This document shows, one piece after another, positions 9,158 to 16,636 of a stretch of 64,000 bases of DNA. Within the stretch, counting starts at the first letter, position 1. Each line of letters opens with the position of its first letter. The notes under the pieces are model-generated. The model searched no databases. It saw nothing but the letters and a program-made list of their open reading frames with translations, and had not been told where the DNA came from. This DNA comes from Sphingorhabdus sp. EL138 (GTDB lineage Bacteria > Pseudomonadota > Alphaproteobacteria > Sphingomonadales > Sphingomonadaceae): positions 434,001 to 498,000 of the forward strand of contig NZ_OGVD01000004.1 in assembly GCF_900258045.1 (NCBI RefSeq), in the 5' to 3' direction. A program made the translations under genes and the position numbers.

Positions 9158-9640
9158 ATGTTGAAAATTGCTGCGTCTTTTGCGCTTTCAACCGCCCTTT
9201 TGGCCATGCCAGTATCGGCAGCGACCGCTGGACAGAAAATTTCGAATGATTTGAGCAGATGTCAGGCCGGAAATGGTCCTGCCGTCCTGGTGAATATAAG
9301 TGGCGTCAAGGCGGCATCCGGAAAAATCCGGGTACAAAGTTATCGCGGGACCAAGGCAGAATGGCTAAAGAAAGGCGCCTGGATCAACCGGATTGAAGCG
9401 CCGGCAAAGAACAACAATATGACCTTTTGTGTGCCCGTCCCGTCCAGTGGGATGTATGGCATTGCCGTGCGCCATGACGTGAATGGCAATGGCAAGACCG
9501 ATATTTCCAAAGATGGTGGCGGTATGTCGAACAATCCGAGCATCAATATCTTTAACCTGGGGAAACCCAGTTACAAGAAGACCAAATTTGCGGTCGGTGA
9601 CGAAGTGAAATCTATCAGTATCAAAATGAAATATCTGTGA
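9158..9640 (+). CDS. DUF2141 secreted protein
   Basis: A 160-residue protein with a clear signal peptide (about residues 1-21, ending PVSAA) and a DUF2141 domain. It carries the family signature near YGIAVRHDVNGNGKTD. The family is predicted to be a small extracytoplasmic beta-sandwich of unknown function. The ATG at 9158 has an AGGAG site upstream, and the open frame before it lacks a signal peptide. It is followed after 35 nt by the lipid kinase, so it probably heads a plus-strand operon that runs to 12017. Confidence 0.8.
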   Translation: MLKIAASFALSTALLAMPVSAATAGQKISNDLSRCQAGNGPAVLVNISGVKAASGKIRVQSYRGTKAEWLKKGAWINRIEAPAKNNNMTFCVPVPSSGMYGIAVRHDVNGNGKTDISKDGGGMSNNPSINIFNLGKPSYKKTKFAVGDEVKSISIKMKYL

Positions 9641-9675
9641 TGGGCAGATATTAAAGAGAAACAGGCAATCGAATA

Positions 9676-10650
9676 ATGGCCAATGTAGCGCTACTTTCTA
9701 ACCCAAATTCCACGGGCAACCGTGCGATATTGCCGGAAGTGCGCTCTTATTGCGTCAAAAACTGCGATGTTTTCCACTATGAGGTGGACGCTGTTGACGA
9801 GATCACCAAGGCGCTGCAAACCATCGCCAGAGTGAAACCCAAGGTTCTGGTGATTAACGGTGGTGATGGCACAGTTCAGGCCGCTCTTACAGAATTGTAT
9901 CAAGGCGGACATTTTGGTGACAATCCGCCGCCAGTTGCCGTACTGCCCAATGGCAAAACCAACTTGATCGCCCTGGACCTGGGCGCAGAGGGTAATCCGT
10001 TAAAGGCGCTGGAACGTATTGTCGAAATGGCAAAACATGATCTGCATGAGCATCTGGTCGACCGCGAACTGATCGCCTTGTCCGATGGCAACAAAGATAG
10101 CAAGGTCGTGCTCGGCATGTTCCTTGGCGGCGCTGGCCTGTCGGAGTTTATTCTTTATTGCCGTCACAAAATTTATCCTCTGGGTCTGCCCAATGCGGCT
10201 TCCCATGTTTTGACGGTTTTTGCGGCGCTGGCCTCGGTTCTGTTTGGAATAAGAGCGAAGTTTTTGCCGAACCGGCCTTCACCGATCAGTATTTCGCTGA
10301 TCAAAAAAGGGCAATATCAAGGCAATTTTGCAATTTTGATCGTAACGACACTGGAAAAGCTATTGTTGATGCGCCGTTTTACACGTTCGCGGAGTAGACG
10401 CGGACGCCTGCAATTTATGGCGATCGACCAGAAACCGATGGTGCTGGTCCGTTTCATCCTGTCAGTGTTATTTGGCCGGCTCGGTAAAACCGTGCAAAAA
10501 GGTATTCATCTCGAGCAGGGCGACATGATCCGGATTGAAGGCAAGAATAGCAATGTTGTTATGGATGGCGAACTGTTTCGCGCAAAGGAAGGCCAGCCGA
10601 TTGTTTTGAAATCAACCAAGCCGGTATCTTTCCTTCGCCTCGCTGCTTAG
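9676..10650 (+). CDS. diacylglycerol/sphingosine-kinase family lipid kinase, candidate ceramide kinase
   Basis: A 324-residue lipid kinase of the DAGK catalytic family (Lcb5/YegS type). It starts with VALLSNPNSTGN and carries the nucleotide-binding INGGDGTVQ motif near residue 62, a PNGKTNLIA segment, and a C-terminal VVMDGELF that matches the family's DGE motif. It phosphorylates a lipid hydroxyl at the inner leaflet. Bacterial ceramide kinase CpgB of Caulobacter belongs to this family and is encoded in its sphingolipid locus. Placement here makes ceramide a plausible substrate, with diacylglycerol the main alternative. The next gene starts 15 nt after its stop. Confidence 0.78.
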   Translation: MANVALLSNPNSTGNRAILPEVRSYCVKNCDVFHYEVDAVDEITKALQTIARVKPKVLVINGGDGTVQAALTELYQGGHFGDNPPPVAVLPNGKTNLIALDLGAEGNPLKALERIVEMAKHDLHEHLVDRELIALSDGNKDSKVVLGMFLGGAGLSEFILYCRHKIYPLGLPNAASHVLTVFAALASVLFGIRAKFLPNRPSPISISLIKKGQYQGNFAILIVTTLEKLLLMRRFTRSRSRRGRLQFMAIDQKPMVLVRFILSVLFGRLGKTVQKGIHLEQGDMIRIEGKNSNVVMDGELFRAKEGQPIVLKSTKPVSFLRLAA

Positions 10651-10665
10651 GCTATCATCCGCCGG

Positions 10666-11568
10666 GTGAATCATCTGAAACCCCTTGTAGAAGAGGAGCT
10701 GGCAGAGCCGGTTGATCCTCGTGTATCTGCTTTCGCAGAGGCGGTCGCTGCGCAATATGGCGATGCGTCCCGCGCGGTGCTCTTTTATGGTTCTTGTCTT
10801 CGCACGACGGAGCTCGAAGGGCAGATGCTGGATTTCTATCTGATCGTTTCCAGCTATGAAGAGGCCTATGGGAAAAGCTGGCTGGTGCGCGCGAACGAGC
10901 TGCTGCCGCCGAATGTGTTTCCGGCCGAGCATGATGGGCTGGTCGCCAAAATTGCAGTGCTGAGCGAAGAGGATTTTCACAAGTTAAATGGACTGAAGGC
11001 CAGCGCTGTGAGTGTATGGGCGCGCTTTGCGCAGCCATCACGTCTGGTCTGGTGTACCGACGAGGCAGCGCGTGAAAAAGTTGTGGCGGCGATTGCCTGT
11101 GCCCCCGTGACGCTGTTTGAGCTCACCTTGCCGGTGCTGGGAATTCAGCCGCAGGCGCCCATACTGATCTGGCATCGGGGTTTCGAGCTGACTTATGGGG
11201 CAGAGTTACGAGCCGAACGGGCCAATCGCCCTGGCTCCGTCGTTGATGCTGATCCCGAGCGCTATCAACGATTTGGTCTTGCCACGATGGTGACCCTGCA
11301 AGATCAGGATCCATCAGAATCTGGTGAGCTGTCGACCGCAGAAGCCGAGAAACGCTGGAAGGCGCTGCGCCGGAATGGCAAACTCTTGACTCTGGCTCGG
11401 CTGGCAAAAGCGTCTGGAACCTATGCTGGCGGGATTGATTACCTTGCATGGAAGATCAACCGCCATGCCGGTACCAACTATGTGATCAAGCCATGGCAGC
11501 GCAAATGGCCGATACTGGGGGCGCTCACGATGTTGCCGCGACTAATTGCTGGTGGTGCGATTAAGTAA
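10666..11568 (+). CDS. Tam41-like nucleotidyltransferase, candidate phospholipid/ceramide-phosphate cytidylyltransferase
   Basis: A 300-residue soluble protein that I read as a Tam41/Mmp37-like nucleotidyltransferase. FYGSCLR at 40-46 and MLDFYLIV at 54-61 match the Tam41 plan: a YGS helix start, then an acidic strand. Mitochondrial Tam41 makes CDP-diacylglycerol from CTP and phosphatidate. Following a lipid kinase in the same operon, this enzyme could activate the kinase's product as a CDP-lipid. That coupling is my inference. The start is GTG at 10666. Its TAA overlaps the ATG of the next gene (TAATG). Confidence 0.6.
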   Translation: MNHLKPLVEEELAEPVDPRVSAFAEAVAAQYGDASRAVLFYGSCLRTTELEGQMLDFYLIVSSYEEAYGKSWLVRANELLPPNVFPAEHDGLVAKIAVLSEEDFHKLNGLKASAVSVWARFAQPSRLVWCTDEAAREKVVAAIACAPVTLFELTLPVLGIQPQAPILIWHRGFELTYGAELRAERANRPGSVVDADPERYQRFGLATMVTLQDQDPSESGELSTAEAEKRWKALRRNGKLLTLARLAKASGTYAGGIDYLAWKINRHAGTNYVIKPWQRKWPILGALTMLPRLIAGGAIK

Positions 11569-12017
11569 TGTTGCTTAAAATCAGAAATATATTGCCCCTG
11601 CTTTCAGGCGTTGTCTTTCTTGGGACATTCTGGTTTTTAGATAAGGCTGGGCATTTGGGTTTTCTGGATTGGGCTTCTCCAAAAGAGAGAGACTATGTCT
11701 TCATTGGGGTTCTGGTGAGCTATTTCCTTTTTGCGATCATTGTAGATCGAGCTTACGTCAAGATTATCAAACGGAAATATGGTGTGAATCCACATAAATT
11801 GAGTTGGCGAGAGCGAAGGCGTCGGGATGGCTTTCTGTTTTGTCCAAATTGCTTGGGTGCTACTCTTGAGATTCCGAAAGACAAGAACCCTAAATCAATG
11901 GTCGTATGTCAAGATTGTCGATCGAACATTGGACCGTATGATGAGATTGGTGAATTTTTCGAAGAGGTTAGGCCGGATTTGTTTAAGAGTCTCAATCCGT
12001 TAAATCGCCTCCGATAG
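11568..12017 (+). CDS. small membrane protein with C-terminal zinc ribbon, unknown function
   Basis: I do not recognise the family. The 149-residue protein has two membrane segments at about residues 8-28 and 44-64, then a basic loop (WRERRRRDGF). A four-cysteine ribbon follows, with CPNC near 92-95 and CQDC about 19 residues later, and the tail is acidic. Its ATG overlaps the stop of the nucleotidyltransferase, so it is translationally coupled. The likely role is as a partner or anchor of the kinase/nucleotidyltransferase pair. Base use looks slightly more AT-rich than its neighbours by eye. Confidence 0.65.
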   Translation: MLLKIRNILPLLSGVVFLGTFWFLDKAGHLGFLDWASPKERDYVFIGVLVSYFLFAIIVDRAYVKIIKRKYGVNPHKLSWRERRRRDGFLFCPNCLGATLEIPKDKNPKSMVVCQDCRSNIGPYDEIGEFFEEVRPDLFKSLNPLNRLR

Positions 12018-12812
12018 CTAGCGATCCTTATATTCGGGCTTGCGCTTGCTGAAAAAGGCTTTGGCGGCTTCGCGGCTGTCCTCGGTCATGCTGAGCATGG
12101 CTTGCTGTCGGTCTTCAATCGCCATGGCCGCTTCAAAACTCTGAGCGTCGATATTGCGGTTAAGAGCATCTTTGGTCAGACGCAGGCCCATGGGCGCTGT
12201 ATCGAGCATTTCTTCCGCGAGAGAGAGACCGGTGCTGACCAATTTGTCTTCGTCAGCAACTTCGCTGATTAGCCCCAGTTTCTCAGCGCGTTCAGCATGA
12301 ATGAAACGGCCGGTCAGAAGCAATTCCGATGCGAGCGAAGATCCGACCAGCCGCGGCAGGAAATAACTCGATCCCATATCGCACCCGCCCAAGCCGATTT
12401 TTATATAGGCCGCGTTCATTTTCAGGCTGGGTGCGCCATAGCGGACGTCACTGGCCAGCAGCAGAGAAAAACCGCCGCCGCAGGCCGCGCCCTGAGCCAA
12501 TGATATGATCGGCTGCGGACATTGCCGCATAAGTTGCATGACCGTGGCGATGGATCGCTGCGTCCGCCAGATATGTTGAACCTGCCCACGTGAACCATCA
12601 TTTTTCCAGGCGCCGATATCTAGGCCTGCGCAAAAGGCTCGTCCTTCTGCGCGAAACAGCACGACCCGGATATCATGCCGGTCCTGCAGCCCTCGAAAAT
12701 AGTCTTGCAGCGCGAAGATCATGTCTTCGTTCATCGTATTGAGCTTGTCCGGCCGATTGAGCGAGAGAATCTCAATCGCTCCGCGTTGTTCTATGAGGAT
12801 GGGGTTGGTCAT
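12018..12812 (-). CDS. enoyl-CoA hydratase/isomerase (crotonase) family protein
   Basis: A 264-residue crotonase-fold enzyme. The oxyanion-hole segments AFCAGLDIG and GAACGGGFSLLLASD are present. The second Glu of classic hydratases is replaced near GLGGCDMGSSY, where crotonases vary, so hydratase activity cannot be assumed. It is the last gene of the minus-strand run acp-spt-TonB-C-crotonase and overlaps the TonB-C gene by 4 nt. The position suggests a step on an acyl-CoA or acyl-ACP linked to sphingolipid synthesis, but general beta-oxidation is equally possible. Confidence 0.8.
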   Translation of the reverse strand: MTNPILIEQRGAIEILSLNRPDKLNTMNEDMIFALQDYFRGLQDRHDIRVVLFRAEGRAFCAGLDIGAWKNDGSRGQVQHIWRTQRSIATVMQLMRQCPQPIISLAQGAACGGGFSLLLASDVRYGAPSLKMNAAYIKIGLGGCDMGSSYFLPRLVGSSLASELLLTGRFIHAERAEKLGLISEVADEDKLVSTGLSLAEEMLDTAPMGLRLTKDALNRNIDAQSFEAAMAIEDRQQAMLSMTEDSREAAKAFFSKRKPEYKDR

Positions 12813-13165
12813 TTGTCGAGTTGGTAACGTACCGAAGTTTCAAAGTATCCGACCACAGTATTTCCTTGGGAATCGCGTGCAGGCTTAAAACGAGCTCCTT
12901 TTTTCAATTGTTCACATGCGTTATTATCGAGGTTTGCAAACCCACTTGATTCAATAACTTTACAATCAGAGACACGGCCTTTTGTAGATACTTCGAGTTG
13001 AACTTTTACCGTACCTTCTTCTTCAAATCTCCGAGATGAATATGGGTAACCATCAATAACCCAAGAATCGCCTTTATCGCCAGACTGATTTTGCGCGTTC
13101 AGCCCATTTACTGGCATGAATGCTGAAAAAAATAATATGCAGGATATTGGTACTGAAACTCTCAC
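12809..13165 (-). CDS. small exported TonB C-terminal-domain protein
   Basis: A 118-residue protein with a signal peptide (about residues 1-24) and a TonB C-terminal fold: EGTVKVQLEVSTKGRVSDCKVIESSG, then FKPARDSQGN and a final strand. It lacks the proline-rich spacer and the membrane anchor of a true TonB, so it cannot span the periplasm in the usual way. The GTG start abuts the spt stop with no gap. The end overlaps the crotonase start by 4 nt. The role is unknown. It could be a periplasmic adaptor. Confidence 0.7.
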   Translation of the reverse strand: MRVSVPISCILFFSAFMPVNGLNAQNQSGDKGDSWVIDGYPYSSRRFEEEGTVKVQLEVSTKGRVSDCKVIESSGFANLDNNACEQLKKGARFKPARDSQGNTVVGYFETSVRYQLDK

Positions 13166-14365
13166 CTAAATCGCTCCAACCGCTTTGCCAGCTGCCTCAA
13201 ACATGCCCAGGATCTGGTCGACCTGCTCGGTCGTATGCTCGGCACAAAGCGAGCAGCGCAGCAAGGTCATGTTTGCCGGTGTTGCCGGTGGCCGTGCCAG
13301 ATTGACGTAGAGGCCTTCTGCAAGCAGGGCCTGCCACATCATCGCGCCGCGTTCGAGGTCGGGCATGATGACCGCGATAATCGCGCTTTGTGCTTCCGGC
13401 GTGCCGAGTTCAAAGCCCAGATCGCGCAAGCCTTTGTGGAGCTTCTTGCTGTTTTCCCATAAATGCGCGCGCTTGTTGCCGCTGTGCATCAGCTTGCGGA
13501 TCGAGGTGCTGGCTGTCGCCATTACGCTTGGCGGCAGCGACGCCGTGAACACATAGGGACGGCATACCAGCCGCATGATTTCAAATTTCGGATGGTTGGA
13601 GACACAGAAGCCGCCGACGGTGCCCACTGATTTGCTGAACGTTCCGATAATGAAATCGACATCATCGATAACGCCTTGCTCTTCACAGACGCCGCGGCCA
13701 TTCTCACCAATAAATCCCATCGAGTGCGCTTCATCAACCAGCGTCATCGCACCGTTTTCCTTGCAGATACGGATCATTTCCTTGAGTGGAGCCACATCTC
13801 CAAGCATCGAATAAACGCCTTCGAGCACGACCAGCTTGCCAGCGTCCGCGGGCAACCGCTTCAACCGTTTTTCCAGTGCTTCGACATCATTGTGGCGGAA
13901 CGCTACAATTTCTGCATTGCCCATGGAACAGCCGTCATAGATGGACGCATGGCTGTCGATATCCAGAATAACATAATCACCCTTGCCGGCCAGCGCTGAG
14001 ATAATTCCCAAATTTGCTTGATAGCCGGTGGAAAAGACCATCGCATGGTCCATTGCGTAAAACTCTTTGAGTGCTTCTTCGCAATCCTTGTGCGGGCTGT
14101 ATGTGCCGTTGAGCACGCGGCTGCCTGTTGTTCCGGAGCCAAAATCCTTGAGCGCCTGCAGTCCCGCCTGCTGAACATCATCATCAAAGGTCATGCCCAT
14201 ATAATTATAAGTGCCAAGCAGGATGGTTTCCTTGCCATTGCAAATGGCTACCGTTGGTGACTTCACCTCTTCCATGACGAGGGAGAAGGGATCTTTCACA
14301 CCCGTTGCAAGCAGGGTTTCGCGTTCCTGAATCAGGGGATCATATTTACTCAGAAGATCGGTCAT
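13166..14365 (-). CDS. spt: serine palmitoyltransferase
   Basis: A 399-residue PLP enzyme of the alpha-oxoamine synthase family. It condenses serine with an acyl thioester to give 3-keto-sphinganine, the first step of sphingolipid synthesis. Visible features are GSGTTGSRVLNG near 76-87, the DIDSHASIYDG region with H139 (stacks on PLP), DEAHSMG at 211-217, and the Schiff-base lysine K245 in GTFSKSVG. Length and motifs fit the soluble bacterial SPT homodimer. The related KBL and AONS enzymes are less likely, because an acyl carrier protein gene lies 54 nt upstream as in known bacterial spt loci. Confidence 0.88.
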   Translation of the reverse strand: MTDLLSKYDPLIQERETLLATGVKDPFSLVMEEVKSPTVAICNGKETILLGTYNYMGMTFDDDVQQAGLQALKDFGSGTTGSRVLNGTYSPHKDCEEALKEFYAMDHAMVFSTGYQANLGIISALAGKGDYVILDIDSHASIYDGCSMGNAEIVAFRHNDVEALEKRLKRLPADAGKLVVLEGVYSMLGDVAPLKEMIRICKENGAMTLVDEAHSMGFIGENGRGVCEEQGVIDDVDFIIGTFSKSVGTVGGFCVSNHPKFEIMRLVCRPYVFTASLPPSVMATASTSIRKLMHSGNKRAHLWENSKKLHKGLRDLGFELGTPEAQSAIIAVIMPDLERGAMMWQALLAEGLYVNLARPPATPANMTLLRCSLCAEHTTEQVDQILGMFEAAGKAVGAI

Positions 14366-14419
14366 TATACTCTCGTGTTTTCGTCATTCTGAAACAGGGT
14401 CAGCATGACGATAATGGTG

Positions 14420-14665
14420 TTATTGATCCATCAACTTGGCAACGGCATCGGCAAGTTGACCGACATTTTCGATTTCGGCCTGCATGTTCATGGTAATGAT
14501 AATATCAAATTCATCTTCCACTGCAGCGACAAAATCCATCACCGTCAGGCTGTCCCACTCCAGATCTCCTGCAAAGGTGGTGTCGTCTTTCAATTCGACG
14601 CCCTTATTGTTGAATGGTCCGATCAAGGCTTCCACCTTGGCCATAATTTCTTCGCGACTTGCCAT
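14420..14665 (-). CDS. acyl carrier protein dedicated to serine palmitoyltransferase
   Basis: An 81-residue acyl carrier protein. The phosphopantetheine attachment serine lies in DLEWDSLTVMDFV, close to the ACP DSL motif, and the helix pattern is normal. It presumably presents the acyl thioester to SPT, as AcpR does in Caulobacter. The ATG at 14665 has a GGGGA site upstream, and the longer frame before it does not read like ACP. It is the promoter-proximal gene of the spt operon. A 9-bp inverted repeat lies 44 nt upstream of its start. Confidence 0.88.
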   Translation of the reverse strand: MASREEIMAKVEALIGPFNNKGVELKDDTTFAGDLEWDSLTVMDFVAAVEDEFDIIITMNMQAEIENVGQLADAVAKLMDQ

Positions 14666-14708
14666 GTTTAATTCCCCAATATTCCGGCCTGCTTTCTTCA
14701 AACAACCT

Positions 14709-14735
14709 TTGCCAATGTGAAGCCCCCATTGGCAA
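14709..14735. promoter_or_regulatory. perfect 9-bp inverted repeat upstream of the acp-spt operon
   Basis: TTGCCAATG at 14709-14717 and CATTGGCAA at 14727-14735 are exact inverse complements with a 9-nt loop. The repeat lies in the 185-nt divergent gap between acp and the PycTM-like gene. It could be an operator or a leader hairpin. No T-run follows it on either strand. Confidence 0.5.
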
Positions 14736-14850
14736 GCGAATAAGGCCGAAACAGGGCACAAGGGTGGGCATATGCGCCGCAACTTGCCCAATTGCGCCGA
14801 TTATGTCACTCTCGCGGCGCATCGGGTCGCGCCTGTGCGGAGGGTGAAAC

Positions 14851-15369
14851 ATGACCGAGGACCGAAAATGGCCGGATGAAGTCATCCAATTGCTGCGCAC
14901 GACCCAGCAACATCATGTTCAACTCAGTCTGATGGCCGACCACAAGGCCAATATGCTGATTGGCGCGACGTTTGTGGTTTTCACACTGGCGATTGGTCAA
15001 AGCCATGCGAGCAGCTTTTCCTTACCTCTGCTGATATTAGCGATTTCGGCATTTTGCGCGGCTGGCCTGGCCGCAATAGCCGTCATGCCAGCTACAAAAA
15101 TAAGGGCGGGTGCCAATCCCAACATGCTGTTCTTTGGCGCGTTTTCCAAAGTATCGGAAGACGAGTTTAAGGATCAGCTTTTGTCGGAGAATTTCATCGA
15201 TCAGGAAACTGTTTATCGGACCATGTTGCGTGATATTTATCAAATGGGAGTGGTACTGGAACGCAAGAAATACCGCTATCTAGGCCTCGCATACCGGGTG
15301 TTCTTGCTTGGCTTATCAATGACCTTCGTGACATATCTGGCGGAGCAGTTTTCCGGACCGCTGCTTTAA
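14851..15369 (+). CDS. PycTM-like (DUF5706) membrane protein, orphan Pycsar-effector homologue
   Basis: A 172-residue protein with the PycTM pattern: an N-terminal helix containing HVQLSLMADHKANMLIGATFV, two membrane helices at about residues 36-52 and 57-79, a soluble region at about 85-145, and a last hydrophobic helix at about 147-165. PycTM proteins are effectors of cyclic-pyrimidine (Pycsar) antiphage systems. No pyrimidine cyclase is next to it, and both neighbours belong to lipid genes, so a defence role is unproven here. The start is well set by GGAGG about 7 nt before the ATG. It converges on the P450 gene. Confidence 0.7.
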   Translation: MTEDRKWPDEVIQLLRTTQQHHVQLSLMADHKANMLIGATFVVFTLAIGQSHASSFSLPLLILAISAFCAAGLAAIAVMPATKIRAGANPNMLFFGAFSKVSEDEFKDQLLSENFIDQETVYRTMLRDIYQMGVVLERKKYRYLGLAYRVFLLGLSMTFVTYLAEQFSGPLL

Positions 15370-15376
15370 GGTCATT

Positions 15377-16567
15377 CTATTCCCAGTTGAGCCAGAGCTC
15401 CTCAATCGCCCAGACCACGCCGCCGCGCATCGCACCTTGTGGTTTGTCTGGATCAAGTCGAAACTGGCCAATTTCACGGAACCAGGTTTCGTAGAAAATA
15501 TGCAGTTCCATCCGTGCGAGATGCAGCCCCAGGCAAGTATGAATGCCTGAGCCAAAAGCGCCATGGCGATAATGCTTGCGATCCACCGAAACGGTCATCG
15601 GATCTTCGTTGAGTTTGTCCTCCCAACCGATCATTGCGAGCGGGCAAATGATCTTTTCACCTTTGGACAGTTTCTGGCCGCCCAATATCGTGTCTTCATT
15701 GATCTGGCGGGGCAGATTGACGAAGCTGTAGCGGCGCAGCAATTCTTCGGTAACATCGGGAATGCAATCGGGATTGTCGATGATTCTTGTCTGCAAGGCT
15801 GTGTTTGTCGCCAGATGCTTCATGCTGAAACTGAGTGCATTGACCACAGTGTCCAGCCCCGCGAGAAATAGGAGATGCGCGATCGAGAGCAGCTCTTCGA
15901 AAGTAAGTTCGCGCCCGTCAATATCGGACCGGATGATATGACTCATCATGTCATCCTTCGGGTCCGCCTGACGCTCTTTCACAAATTCCGCCAGCATCGC
16001 GACAATCTTCTGTTGAACCTGCGCAACTTCGGGCGTGCCAGCCAGTTCAAAATTCTCGTTCACCAGCGCGCGAAACTCATCAAATCGGTCAAGCGGCAGT
16101 CCCAGCATTTCCATGAAAACCGATACCGGAAAGCGCGACCCGACCGCGTCTATAAATTCACAACTCCCATCCGTTTTAACTGCACCGATAAGCCTGTCTG
16201 CCCATTGCTGAATCCGCTCTTGCAGGGGCGCAATTGCCTTTTTTTCGAAAAACGGCCGCATCATCTGGCGATAGGGGCGGTGTTCTGGCGGATCGAGAGA
16301 CAGCGGGATTGTTTTGGGTATGTTCTCGATATGGGGAATTGAGAAATTCTCGTTGGAAAAGATATTCGGCTTGCGCAGCAAGTCGATCATCATGTCGCCG
16401 TCAGTGACAATCCAGTGCCCCCCATTTCTGGGTGTCCAGAACAGGGGAGGCGCTTCGTTTTTCAGCGCCAGAAAGGCGTCGTGCACATCCACCTTGATTG
16501 CCGGTTCGCCATATATGTCGAAATCATGAGTGGGCACGTAATCGCGCACCGCTGCATTGCTTTCCAT
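15377..16567 (-). CDS. cytochrome P450
   Basis: A 396-residue soluble bacterial P450. The heme-binding loop FGSGIHTCLG holds the thiolate ligand C345. The I-helix AGLDTVVNAL and the helix-K ExxR near EELLRRY are present. It needs ferredoxin and a reductase, neither of which is encoded nearby. It is the last gene of the minus-strand group obgE-proB-cerR-like-P450, 69 nt after the CerR-like gene. By location it may hydroxylate a sphingolipid chain. Xenobiotic or terpenoid oxidation is the alternative. Confidence 0.85.
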   Translation of the reverse strand: MESNAAVRDYVPTHDFDIYGEPAIKVDVHDAFLALKNEAPPLFWTPRNGGHWIVTDGDMMIDLLRKPNIFSNENFSIPHIENIPKTIPLSLDPPEHRPYRQMMRPFFEKKAIAPLQERIQQWADRLIGAVKTDGSCEFIDAVGSRFPVSVFMEMLGLPLDRFDEFRALVNENFELAGTPEVAQVQQKIVAMLAEFVKERQADPKDDMMSHIIRSDIDGRELTFEELLSIAHLLFLAGLDTVVNALSFSMKHLATNTALQTRIIDNPDCIPDVTEELLRRYSFVNLPRQINEDTILGGQKLSKGEKIICPLAMIGWEDKLNEDPMTVSVDRKHYRHGAFGSGIHTCLGLHLARMELHIFYETWFREIGQFRLDPDKPQGAMRGGVVWAIEELWLNWE

Positions 16568-16636
16568 AACATCGTCTCCCAGACTGCAGTTATGCGCCGG
16601 TTTTGAGAGAATGGCAGCTAGTGATTTTAGGAGGCG

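Noticed and set aside
14851-15369. A complete Pycsar defence system
   Set aside because: Only an effector-like gene is present. No pyrimidine cyclase is adjacent, so a system cannot be claimed.
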